NCBI GenBank assembly: GCA_038501785.1
Contig: JBAMJR010000154.1
Span: forward strand, 1,543,001 to 1,607,000
Origin: Myoxocephalus aenaeus
Lineage: Eukaryota > Chordata > Actinopteri > Perciformes > Cottidae
Direction: 5' to 3'
DNA: 64,000 nucleotides
Position 1 is the first letter of the stretch. Each line of letters begins with the position of its first letter. Under the pieces are notes generated by a model. The model had not been told where the DNA came from. It saw nothing but the letters and a program-made list of their open reading frames with translations, and searched no databases. The translations under genes and the position numbers were made by a program. This document shows positions 36,537 to 48,600 of this stretch, piece after piece.

Positions 36537-38198
36537 TCACACATATGCATTTTTATCAAAATGCTGCGTCCTGGAGGAGTTGCTGTACTCTGGAGGCGGC
36601 CTCTGGTTTACAGACGTTGCCTTCCCTCTCGGGTAGGAGGAGATCTGAGAACGTGAGGCAGCACCGTTGTAGATATATTTTGTCTGACTGTGGCTGGAAA
36701 GAGACAGAACACAGAGTTGTCTTCTTGAATTACATTATGATTCAACAGAATCTAATTATTTGTGTATCTACTGTATAACGTAAACGTAGTATGTGTTATT
36801 CAAATCACCTTTTGGTGCAAGAACCTGAGATGGAGAAGCAGAGCATGCTGCCTCCAAGGATACAGAGGATAGACCCTGACCAGCCGATAAAGAGAGCAGC
36901 TCCCAGTTCGTACCTACAGACAAAGACCAATACTTGTTGATGATGATAATTTTTCAGAATAGGTTATAAATACACCGTGAAACAACGAGACAGTTCTTAC
37001 TTTTGTGCCATATACATTGGGTCAAAAAACTCTGTTGTTATCCGGTGTGCATAGAGGGAGCATGCTGAAAGTGAGCAGAGGCCTGAGAAGAACAAGAAAA
37101 CAAATTAATCAATCAAAATCAATCACCCATATAATATTGCAGAGATAATTCCACTGTACTTACCACTAAGAATGAAATTTACACCTGCAAAGCAGGCAAT
37201 CTTGGCTTTGTTTTGGTCACTTCCTCCAATTTTGGTGCATTTCATTCCAACAAGGGCAAATATAGAACCAAAAAAGCCCAGACAGATAGCTGCAATCATC
37301 AATCCCCTGCATGCTTGAATGTAGCCTGCAAATGTAAAATAGAGGTCAATGTATATGGAATCAAAAGACTGTTATATACTTACTCAGGCTCCATTCTGTG
37401 GTTTTGCATTCTCTGTCGTCTCACAGCTGCACACCACAAGGTCAATGGGTTAGTGACCCTGTGACAGATTTACACATAGAGCAAGAACAACTAATTATTT
37501 TCAGACACTTCGTAGTCGTGTAGGGACTGTCTTGGTATGAAATGACCTCATTCAGATGTGATTTTGTGGCAAATATTACCTTGCAAGTTAACCTCTGAAA
37601 CTAGTCATCTGTGGGAAAAAACGCCTGAGGTTCGTAATAAATCTCCTTTATAAATCTCAAGCTCTGAGAACAAAGGCTAAACATTGACACATTTGGAGGT
37701 AAATGAGTTGTTTCTTGACAACTTGAATTAGGCCTTAGGGTAGCTATTAGTCCTGAGTAGCAATGAGCTTCAACTTGAATTGTCTTCCAAAGTTTAGACA
37801 GAGAAGGAGCTGAACAGACACTTGGAAACTGAGAAGGAGTTAGCACTTGTCTAAAGATAGAACAATTACAGCAACCCTTTCAGGCATTAACATCTGTTAT
37901 TTAACAGCAAAACAAACATTTTCAACATGATTGACCAAAGAAGGCAGAAAAAACAAGAATCCAAAAAGAAGGGAACAACGAGCTGACCCTCCAGTGCCAG
38001 CAGCGAGGCAAAGTCTTTGCAGTTGGAGACTCCAGTTGAATCAGTGACGCAGGTCTTCCATAGATTGGACCAGTAGGTAGCTGTGGTGATGACTGTTCCA
38101 TCAAGTGAAGATACTTTCCAGTAGTCCGTCGGCAAGGTAGAAGACACCAGCACCCACCCCGAAGTGCTTAACATAAAGGCCAAGATCTCCTGAAACAT
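36537..38198 (-). CDS. cldn10: claudin-10 gene D with 10b-type first exon
   Basis: Exons on the minus strand: 37988-38198, 37164-37325, 37001-37082, 36809-36913, 36537-36693; phases join to 238 aa. Exon 1 (MFQEILAFMLSTSGWVLVSS, then TLPTDYWKVSSLDGTVITTA, YWSNLWKTCVTDSTGVSNC) is very close to mammalian claudin-10b, whose acidic residues in the first loop make a cation-selective pore; PTDYW and the Asp in CVTDSTG are kept. Exon 2 has the TM2 block GLMIAAICLGFFGSIFALVG. The tail ends NAYV. Exons 2-5 can also be joined in phase to the 10a-type exon at 40733-40946. In this cluster D is the best candidate for the direct cldn10 orthologue because it has both first-exon types. Confidence 0.9.
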
Positions 38199-38523
38199 GC
38201 TGCTTGTTCTGCAGAGAGGACTCCTCCACTCTGCTGTGGGAAGTCCAATTAGGTTGGTGAGATCTGGAATTGATTAATGGTTGCCTGGCTAGTGAGGCTT
38301 GTTGAAAATGTAGCTTTGCGCTACACTAGTAAGTCCAAAGGATAGGCTGCGATTGATAGTTAATGTGTCGTGGACTGTTATAGTCTGTAGGGAGGAGTTT
38401 GGCCCTGAACATCAACAGGTGGCCATTGGTCTTCATGGCGTCTTCCACCCCCCCCATCCAGTGCACGTCACTGTGACTTACAGTCATAGATGATGGGGAC
38501 TGAAAGTTCTGAATGTAGAACAT
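38199..38523 (-). promoter_or_regulatory. Upstream region of claudin gene D
   Basis: Aligns by eye with 19741-20050 upstream of gene B. The AATTGATTAATGG site, the TTTGCGCTA block and the inverted CCAAT box (GGCCATTGGTC, about 38430) are retained. Confidence 0.5.
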
Positions 38524-40732
38524 GTCTTGATGACATCAGTTTTGACGTTTAAAATCAAAGCAACTGTAGGCATGCACAGATATTACTTTATTGCTCTGTG
38601 CTTGTGTGTGCATATTGTTTTGAGTGGCCATTGTGATGAGCATGAAGTCTAACACTCAAAGGACTTTATTAATAAGTAAATGTAAATATATCATAATGGG
38701 AAAATACTTTGTTAAAAGTGGATTTTTTTAAGTAAAATGTTTACTTAAGTAAAAGTGAATGTACTTCCATATAAACACATAGTATTCATTCTCAGGTGTG
38801 TTACATACTGAATGTATTAACCAGTAAAATGTTATCAGTGGTACTCAAGGGTAGGTTAAACTAAAATGCATCACAATGCGTGAGCCAACGGTAAATTGTA
38901 AGGTGTTCCTGTTATTTTGTCCGCCCACACCACAAACTATGTGAAAAGTAAACCGGCATTTTTCCGACAACCTCAAAAAACAACAATAACGTTACACAGA
39001 ACAAATGTTGATATTATTTTGTACGTGCATTTTTTCCCACTCTGGACTCAATTTAAATTTCATTTATTGTGTGAGTCGAATCTGTCTTGAGAAACCACAG
39101 CAGACATTTGAGATAGGATAGAGTGCAGGGAATGTGTCACCTTCGTCATTTTACCTTGCACTGCCACCTGCATAACAAGACCTAAAGTAGCAGGATTCAA
39201 ATAACTTATTAACAGCGTGCCATTCTCTCTCATACGGAAGCGCTGAGAGGAGAGTGAGAGAAAGTGAAGTCTGATCTAAATAGTTTTCTTGTTCTTGTTT
39301 ATAACTCTAGAACAGGGAAAAAAAGGTTCTCTAGGATATTTTTATATTGGTTGTGGTAATATTCATTTCAGCCACAAATTGAACAGGCTGAAGTACACCA
39401 AAACCCCATCTTCTACTGTAAATGGCAATTCAATCATTCATGTTTTCTTCCAGGGGACTAGTCATTTCTTCATGCACTCAAAACACAAGGTAATGTTGCA
39501 CCTTGTGTCACATAACTTTCATGTCACATAACATGACAGTTATGTGACATTACTTTCATGTTTTTCTTTTGGCAAGAAATTTATTTTAATCATCGCTAAT
39601 CTGCTGTTGGGGAATACATACATGCTTTTAGTTATATTTAGAGCATGGGGTAGTGGTACCATTCAGCCTCTTGTGGACAAAATTACAATTACAACAACAA
39701 TATTATCCTGACAAGTCAAAAAAAGTAAGGAACACTGGAACATTTTGTGCATCTCCAAAAATACTTGATTACAAACAAATAGCAAAATACATTCAATATA
39801 AAACAAATAAACAACATATAATATGGGTGAAAATGGTTCACATAATTTCATGATTTTAATTTAATGTAGTATGTTATTTTCTCCCTTACGAGCTCATTAC
39901 TGCCAACAAAAGGTCTTTGTTTCCTTCCTCTGCCAAAGCTGTGACTCATACATGCTCAGTTTGATATTTCCAACAAAGGATTACTCATTTGCCACAGTTA
40001 ACACATAAATTATTATTGACAATACTTGTCAAGGTAATATGTAATTTATGATTATATCAGGAATGTAAAAGTTACTATAAAATGTTACTATAGAAACAGG
40101 TTAAAATTGAACAAAATAGTTTTCATTTAAAGAAAAATCGATGAAAAAGGACACAATCTGATTTATAAATTGAAAGTCTGGATCATTTTTAAAACAAAGA
40201 TAATCTCATTATTTTACAAATAACAAAACACTTTCAGCCTGTATCTTCCAGATATACCCAATGATGAACCTCAAGTCAAGATTTATTTGCAAAACAATCA
40301 CTAACATTTTTTGTCTTTTACAAAAGATTTTACAACTTTCCTGGTAACCTTCAATAGTACTTTCAACAATTTCCTTATGTATCAAACCCATTGAAAAGTG
40401 ATAAATAGCATAATAGAAAACAATGTCTGAATATCTGCTACACCTGAAAATATACAGTATACACAAAATAGGCACTGAATTTACTGAGTTTGAGTTTTGA
40501 AATAAATTGGCAGCAGCTTAATCGTTCTTGATACAGCACAGATGTATGCTTGTGAAACCAAGGTGATACATTTGTGTCTGTGTTGAAGAATATTTAGGCT
40601 TCATATTTAGGAACACTTCATGTAAAGCACCTCTGCAGTATACATACAATACCTTGCCATATATCAGTACAGCGTGAGAACAGACATATTGCTTTGTGGT
40701 CGCCGTAAAACTCTGATCCCAGTGTAGCTTAC
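38524..40732. other. Region between the two alternative first exons of cldn10
   Basis: AT-rich. It holds a perfect 12-bp stem with a 6-base loop at 39521-39550, and otherwise nothing recognisable. No additional claudin exons 2-5 were found here, which is why the 10a-type exon is thought to splice to gene D. Confidence 0.6.
39521..39550. repeat. Perfect hairpin: 12-bp stem, 6-base loop
   Basis: ATGTCACATAAC, loop ATGACA, GTTATGTGACAT. A direct copy of GTCACATAAC lies just upstream at 39507-39516. Confidence 0.9.
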
Positions 40733-40946
40733 CTTCCAGCTGAAGGATAGTATGATGTGGTCTGCAATGCAGAGCTCCAATGGCATTCCCAGCACAGTTG
40801 TTCCACAGACCCTGGAGCACCCAGGTCGCTGTGATGACTGAGGATGCCCGGCTGGTAGCCCTCCATTCATTGGACACTGTGGCACCAATAGTGGCACCCA
40901 ACCCGGCCAGGCCACTGACAAAAGCCAGAATCTGCAAGCTTGACAT
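40733..40946 (-). CDS. cldn10: claudin-10a-type alternative first exon
   Basis: The minus strand from 40946 reads MSSLQILAFVSGLAGLGATI, then SNEWRATSRASSVITATWV and GLWNNCAGNAIGALHCRPHH, ending LQLEG at a GTAAGC donor in phase 1. This is the claudin-10a form of exon 1: GLW rather than NLW, and basic residues (R, R, HCRPH) where 10b has acidic ones. In mammals 10a is anion-selective. The phase matches exon 2 of gene D (37325), and the 10b exon at 37988-38198 would be skipped. In mammals CLDN10a and 10b are likewise made from alternative first exons. Splicing is inferred, not shown. Confidence 0.85.
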
Positions 40947-42645
40947 TTGGAGGTTTAAGATATGTATACTGTCTTTTAACAGATTCAAGGAAATGAGAAG
41001 AAATAAAATGGCCGCAGAAAGGCAAATTACACGGTGGACATGTGTTTCATTGTGATGATTTACAGACAGGACATCTTGCCTGCGTCTCTAGTGGCGAGGG
41101 ATGGACACATGTGTCTGAAGGTAAAATAATAGGAAGGAAGTATGAGCTGGCAGTTAGTCATTACATTTTGTAAGCAGTTTTTGAAATGCACGTTTTGGTC
41201 CACAAATAAGGTCAAGTATCATATTAACATTAAAGAAAATAAAGGAGTAATCAGTAAACCTGAAAATACGAAGCAGTGTGACAAAGTCCAGTTGGTTAGT
41301 CTATTTTTGCACATAATATTTAGCAATTGAATGACCAATGATTACCAGCTCATATGTGAACATGGTTGTTGTTTTCCCCATTCACTTTCCCACTTGAGAA
41401 GAGTGTCCTTTTTATCTGATAACACTAAAAACCTATAAAAGAGAACATGACACCCAAAGCATTAATGAAACTAAGACCTTGGATTGCAAATCTTGTACTT
41501 GTTTACTTTTTTGTAGTATTTTATTATTCTTTTTTTTTCTATTACAGAAAAGGAAAAACACAAACAAACAGGTGATACAAAACAATCTATCATTATATAT
41601 ATAATGCTTATGATACGTGAAATGTGTTAGGACGTTTGTGGAGTTGGTTATAGAGAACAAATAAACATCAAATAAACATCAAAAAAATCTTGAAAAATGT
41701 TCCTCTTTGACTTAACTTGTGTTGAATATTAAGATATACATAATTGGATTACTTTCTCTGGTCCCCAAGTGAAAGTTTGTAAAGGATAAATCAACTTATA
41801 TTCTAAGGAAAAACTACAAGAAAAAAGGAATACTTATACTAGCTTACATTTGTATGTTTAAGCAGATATACATTTTCTTATTCATCAAAAATGGTTTGCT
41901 TTGTTTTAAAATACATATATAGTAACATTTTTATTTCTGAATATAGGTCAAACAAATAATTTGATCAATCAAGTAAAATGAAGAGCAATAATTAATATTA
42001 TTATAATCTAAACGGTACAAACGTATGTATTACTAGTAACAGAGGGGACATATTCGATTTTACTCCATAACAATGGACTGGACTCATTGGGGACTTTTTA
42101 CATACTGCACACAGCACACATATTCACATTACCAGATACCTTTTTGTATTTTATTGAATCATAAAGTCTTATTTTCTGTTAAAACAAGTGAAACATACAT
42201 TTTATTTGAATAGAAATATCATAAACCATAAAATAATAATATAATACAATACAAAAATAAAGAATGCATTCATTTTGATAATTTCGTAAACATTTCGTAA
42301 AAATAAAATAAAAAAGGTTTATATAGTATTACTATATAATTATATTCCTGTCTCCTACAACTGCCATTACAATTATACAAATTAGGTGCTGACGTCACTT
42401 AGCGACTTCTAGCGACTTTTAGGCCAGCCAATAGCTCCTTTCCTTACTGAGGAGTTACACAAGTCAAGCCGGCTGTGCGTCCCGTGTAGTAATCCTGTCC
42501 TGGACGTCTGGAGGTGGTGTATTGACCACATTGGAGTTCACAGCAGTCGTGCTGTCAGCGTTTCACCCCTCTGAGTCTTTGTGGATACCCCCCTGCCTCA
42601 TAGCCCGCAGAGAAAGTCCTCAGGTCGCTTTTACTGTTGGGGGGC
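40947..42645. promoter_or_regulatory. Divergent intergenic region between cldn10 exon 1a and abcc4
   Basis: About 1.7 kb separates the two start codons, which point away from each other. It is AT-rich except for the GC-richer last 200 bases (42440-42645) before the abcc4 start, the likely abcc4 promoter and 5' UTR. Confidence 0.5.
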
Positions 42646-45600
42646 ATGGAACCACTGCGGAAGGAGGCGAAGGATAATCCGTCGGCTTCAGCTAATCTTC
42701 TCTCCAAGGTTTTCTTCTGGTAAGAAAAGCGGCCCGCAGTGACAGCCGTGTTTGACGTTAAATTGAATGGAGATCTCTCCTGTGTGACAGTTAGTGGCCA
42801 TTCAAAAGACGGGCTGTCCCCTGGATATGATGGCAGGTAGCTGCTGAGCATCCGTCCGTGCGTCAACATGAGCCACACTGTTCCCACACGGAGGAGGGAG
42901 CTCAGCCGCTTATATCCCCGTAGTCCTAAATCACACTAGGCTGATTTGTGCAAAGTAGCCTACTTCTGGAGCAACATGGAGCATGACAAAGGGTGCTATT
43001 CTGTTGTTTCATTAGTACAGTAAAAGTAGTTTCTATAATAAACTTCAGTTGTGTAGCACTGTTCTCGACATACATACACAGACAAAGTAAAGAGACAGTA
43101 ATAAACATGTATACGTGTATTACTTGATGTAAATTCTGAAGTATGAAGTTTTGGAAGTGTACAACAGTAAGAAACATAAACATAGTATTCTGATGGACCA
43201 TTCCACTTCTGTTTACAAAACAAGTTCATATATGGTAAGGATTCTAAACACTTTTGCAAAATGACAGCAGGCCAGTGACCTGTTAATAAACAAACATAAC
43301 AATAATATTCATTAGATCAAATGGATTTGGGCCCGGACCCTTGGCACCTTTCTTATAAACAGGCTCTGTTAGTCTATTTTGATGGGTTTTTTTTTTATGC
43401 ACTCTGGCACCTACATTAAAGATACAAAAACTGTGACTCAATTAATTTTCATAGTGAACATAGCTCATTGAGCCAAAACTAGGTTTTCATAGTTTCTACA
43501 AACAATTATTTCAATAATGTTGTACTACTGAGCTTACTTTCATGCAACTTTCTCTCCAGTTGGCTGAATCCCTTGTTTAGAATTGGGTACCAGAGGAAAT
43601 TGGAAGAAGATGACATGTATAACGTTCTCCCAGAGGACACATCACATCGACTGGGGGAGGAGCTACAAGGGTAAGGCATTGAATAATGTCTCTTAAGACC
43701 TCTTTAGCTTGATTGTTCCCTGTTATTACCAGCGTTCGTTGTGATCAGTTGAGACTTCACTTTCTCTTGCAAATTCTCTGAACAGATGAGACAAACCTGA
43801 TCATCAACCATTAGCATGAGGTGATCTGGTACCATGCACACCCGTGCACCTAGTGGATAGTTTTACATTGTGGCAGTAAAGAGAGAAAGCTGAGCAACAA
43901 AATAAAGTTATTTCTTCATAATTCAGATCCAATTAGACTTTAATCCAATGCAAAAACTAGAGTTACATTTTTATTTCGTCATTACAATGCAGGGCTACAA
44001 ATAATTCTATCAGTAAATATACTATCATGTAAACATGTGTATGTAGCCAGCCACACACCAACATATGTAACAGGCTAGTGCATGATTGTGAGTAACACTA
44101 TATCATTATTTTAGATTACTGACTGGAAGTAATCATTGCTTTTCTTTTCACTTTTCAAAGGTACTGGAACAGAGAGGTTCAACAGGCGGCAAAAGATCTG
44201 CGCCAACCCAGACTTGCCAAAGTTCTTGTTCAGTGCTATTGGAGACCATACGCATGCATTGGAGTATACATCTTCATAGAGGTTGGTGCAATCTCACAGT
44301 GAAACAAACATCTACAGAGAACTGCTTCAACACAGCACACCCACACATCTGCCTTACATTTCATTTTCTATCAGGAAGTTATCAAAGTCATTCAGCCGGT
44401 GCTACTTGGGAAGATAATTGAATACTTTGAGAGTTATGACAACAACACTGCTGCAGTCCATGAGGCGTACTGCTACGCTTTCGGCATCTCCTTGACAACC
44501 ATCAGCCTCTCCGTCCTTCATCACCTCTATTTCTACCACGTCCAGCGAGCAGGCATGAAGATTCGTGTGGCCATGTGTCACATGATCTATCAGAAGGTCA
44601 GTCATTATGAGGTGCATGTGTGTATACATGTCATCCTCATATTCCTCATATTCCTCATATCCTCATATCCTCATGTTATATTTCTGAGGTTTATATGACT
44701 TGATTTAACAACTTTGTTCTGCAAAGGCTCTTTGTCTTAACAGCAAAGCATTTGCCAAAACTACCACAGGACAAATTGTGAACCTCTTATCCAATGATGT
44801 CAACAAATTTGATGAGGTAATTATCTGAAAGTATATCATGTTTATATCTTTAATTATATATTTGTATGTGACTCATTCAATATAATATGACTACAATGTA
44901 TGACTAGGGCTGTGCAATATTGCAAAAATCTTATGTAAAAAAAGAAGTAATTTCATATCTTGATAACAATATACGTACATCACCATACAACCATGTTTTC
45001 TGGTATTTCCATAAAAAAAATAGTCAATATGAAGTAACCATAAATACTTTCACATCTTAATTAAGAACTTGCAAAGTGCAATCTGACTTTCTTAGAAATG
45101 TGAGTTTGTATATGGTTTCTATTATCAAGTTAGATGACGGAATTGTATATCACAATATCTCATCATGATACTATTCCACTAAAAGACGACAAATTATCTT
45201 GTTAAATTATCGCCTAACCTATATATGTTATATACTTTTTGATCTCCATTGTTTTCTTACAGCTCACGTTATATTTGCACTTCCTGTGGATTGGTCCGAT
45301 ACAAGCAGTAGCTGTGATATTATTGTTGATGTATGCGATTGGCCCATCATGCCTTGCGGGAATGTCTGTCTTCTTTATCCTGATGCCAATACAGACTATG
45401 TTCGGACGCTTGTTCTCTACTCTCAGGTTGGTAGTCAGTCGCCAGATTTATCAAATAAAAAACTATTTTCTCTTTTAGGTTTGCATTGTGTGTTTCACTG
45501 GTGCCATTTGTGCCATTTGTGTCACTTGTTTTAGGGCTGAGACAGCAGTCTTAACAGATGACAGAATACGTACAATGAATGAAGTCATCTCTGGGATCCG

Positions 45601-48600
45601 TGTTATAAAGATGTATGGGTGGGAGAAGCCTTTTGCTGCATTGGTGGATGAGATCAGGAGGTACACGATAAACTAACTTGGATTCCCTTTGATCAAATAT
45701 CATTGCAATCTATTAACACGTCTTTGTAATATCCTCTTATTAAAAGGAGCAGTGTGTGGGATTTAGTTGCAACTAGCAGTGAGGATGCAGATTGCAACCA
45801 ATTGAATGTTCACTCCCTCACCCCTCCCTTTCCAAGTGCGTCGGCGAGACAGTGGCCTTCAGGTAATGTGAAAATGCTAAAGGCCCTCTCATGAGCCTGT
45901 GTTTGGTTTGTCCGTTCCGGGCTACTGTAGAAACATGGTGGACTCTGGGGAAGAGGACCAGTAGACATGAAGGGCTCATTCTAAACAAAAACACAATTAT
46001 TCTTAGTTTCAGGTGATTATACACTTGTAAAAACATAGTTATGAATATTGTTCTGCCAACTAATCCGCCTAAATCCTTCACACTGGTCTTTAATTAACAA
46101 GCATATAAAAACAAATTTTGCTGCTATTATTGTGATTGAAATGTTGAAGAGCGTTTAATGACAACATGTCTCGTTATTGTACAGAAGGGAAATCTCCAAG
46201 ATCATGAAAAGCTCCTACCTGCGTGGCCTGAACATGGCATCCTTCTTTGTGGCCAGCAAGATCATCGTCTTCATCACTATCTGCATCTACGTGCTGACTG
46301 GAAACCAGTTGTCTGCCAGCAGAGTGTTTATGGCGGTTTCCCTCTACGGGGCGGTCAGACTCACCATCACGCTCTTCTTTCCCTTTGCCATCGAGAAAGT
46401 CTCTGAGTCTCTCATCAGCATTAGAAGGATTCAGGTAAATGCACCACAGACGGAGGCCATATTTATACCCAGTGTGTGTTGATCACTGAATAGAATAGAA
46501 ACTACACATCTGGATGTGATTCTTCTTTTCAGGATTTACTTCTGCTGGATGAAGTTGCTCCTCAGCATCTGGGGCTTCCTATGGTAGAAAAGAAGGACTG
46601 TATAGTGAAGATTCAGGATTTAATATGCTACTGGGATATGGTAAGAATTATAAGTGTCTCTTTTCTATCTGTATATTGCTCACATGCAACACGCCTTAAA
46701 TCCCCCGAGAGGGTCTAAGTAAGGATAAAGAGTGTCGCTATACAGATTGTGAGGCGCCTCTAGAATGGTCCGTTAATGTCAGTAAATCCGCCAATAACAG
46801 ACTTAGTGAATAGTTACTACATGACACGTGTTTCAGTTCATTTATTTTTTCTTACAGATGCTAGAGGCTCCAACTTTACAGAACGTGTCTTTCACAGTGA
46901 GGCCAGAGCAGCTCCTAGCAGTAATTGGACCTGTTGGGGCTGGAAAGGTCAGATCTATTTTGCCGTCAAAGATTAATAGTCATGCACACACGATGATACA
47001 TCTGAGACAGGTTAACTGGTAACTCAATCATTGATAATATAATGTTATCAGTTGTATAAGCAGTATAGCGTTGAGTCAGTGCTGAGGTTTGACTTATTTT
47101 ACCAGCAGTTGAATGCCAAATAAAATGTCACTGGGGCCATTAGATTTGACTGACACAATGGAGACATAGATGTTATAATGAGTAGGAAATAGCAAGATTC
47201 CTTCATTTTACCATAAATTAATCCTGTTTTTGTATCTGAGTATCGTTTCTTGTTTAAAGCCAAAGGGCAGCCTGCTATATATAGTTAGCTTGTATGCAGG
47301 CAGCAGAATGCATTCTTTTGTTCGAAGTTACTGTGAGGAACTTTAAACTGGTTATTTCAATTTGTACTGATGACTCTATATGATCTACATAAGTAAATGA
47401 GACAATCAATTAATTCATAAACACAAAGAGAAACAATGTGTGGCTTTACTTGGAGTTATGTGCCGTAACTATTTTTTGCAGAACAACAACTTAACGCTAG
47501 GCTAAGCTAAGCTAATTACCTCCTGGTTCAGTTCCATACTTATTTCCAGTGGTATCTTCATACCTTACTCTCGGAAAGAAAGGGATTTTAAGCGTATCTC
47601 CCAAAAGGTTGTCAACATTGTTCTTGAAATCTTAGCTTTTGTTCTGTGTTTGTGCATCTCAGTCCTCGCTCCTTAGTGCCATCCTGGGAGAACTCAGTCA
47701 GGAAAGTGGTGTGGTCAAGGTCAAAGGAGAGCTGACATATGTCTCTCAGCAGCCCTGGATTTTACCTGGCACAATTCGAAGCAACATCCTTTTTGGCAAA
47801 GAGCTCAACCCCAAGAAGTATGATAGAGTTCTGAGAGCCTGCGCCCTCAAGAGAGTGAGAATCACTGTTGATTATCACATGCCCCGCTGCATTTTATTCC
47901 TCTGTAGTCTAGGTATTAGATAAATTAGTTAGTGGTGAGTCCAGTTGTTGTGAATGCCTGGTAAGGGTTGCATTTGGACCCTGTTCAGGACATGGACCTG
48001 TTGCCAGGTGGTGACTTGGCGATGGTCGGGGACAGAGGGGCCAACCTCAGTGGTGGACAGAAGTCAAGGGTCAGCTTAGCAAGGTGTGCTAAATCACTAT
48101 GAGGCAATGCACATTTTTATTTCTAAGTGACAGAGATAACCTCCATTTGTGTGTAATTTTAGAGCAGTGTATCAGGATGCAGACATCTACTTGCTGGATG
48201 ATCCTCTCAGTGCTGTGGATGCTGAGGTGGGAAGGCACCTCTTTGAAGAGTAAGTCGGGTCACTAACATCTCCCGATTGTTTTCCATCCAGAAACAGTTA
48301 ATCAGGTGTAAAATCTGGAGTTTGTCATTTCTGGATTGAAATATTCATTTTCTTCAGGTGCATTTGTGGACTTTTAAGGAAGAAGCCTCGTATCCTGGTT
48401 ACTCATCAACTGCAGTATCTGAAGGCTGCAGATCAAATCGTTGTCTTAAAGCAGGTGGGTGTTTATGTTTGTGTTTATATGTAAAGAGAAGTGCTCAGGT
48501 GACGATAAAACACTTAGTGTTTCAAATAAGCCAATAAAAGATGTGTTACTGTTTATTATACGCCAAGTACTCTGAATATTTTATATTCAATCGTTTCATC

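Noticed and set aside
42555..42887. 110-codon minus-strand frame
   Set aside because: It is antisense to abcc4 exon 1, which has a sense ATG, a matching N-terminus and a GTAAGA donor. No known protein resembles the antisense frame.
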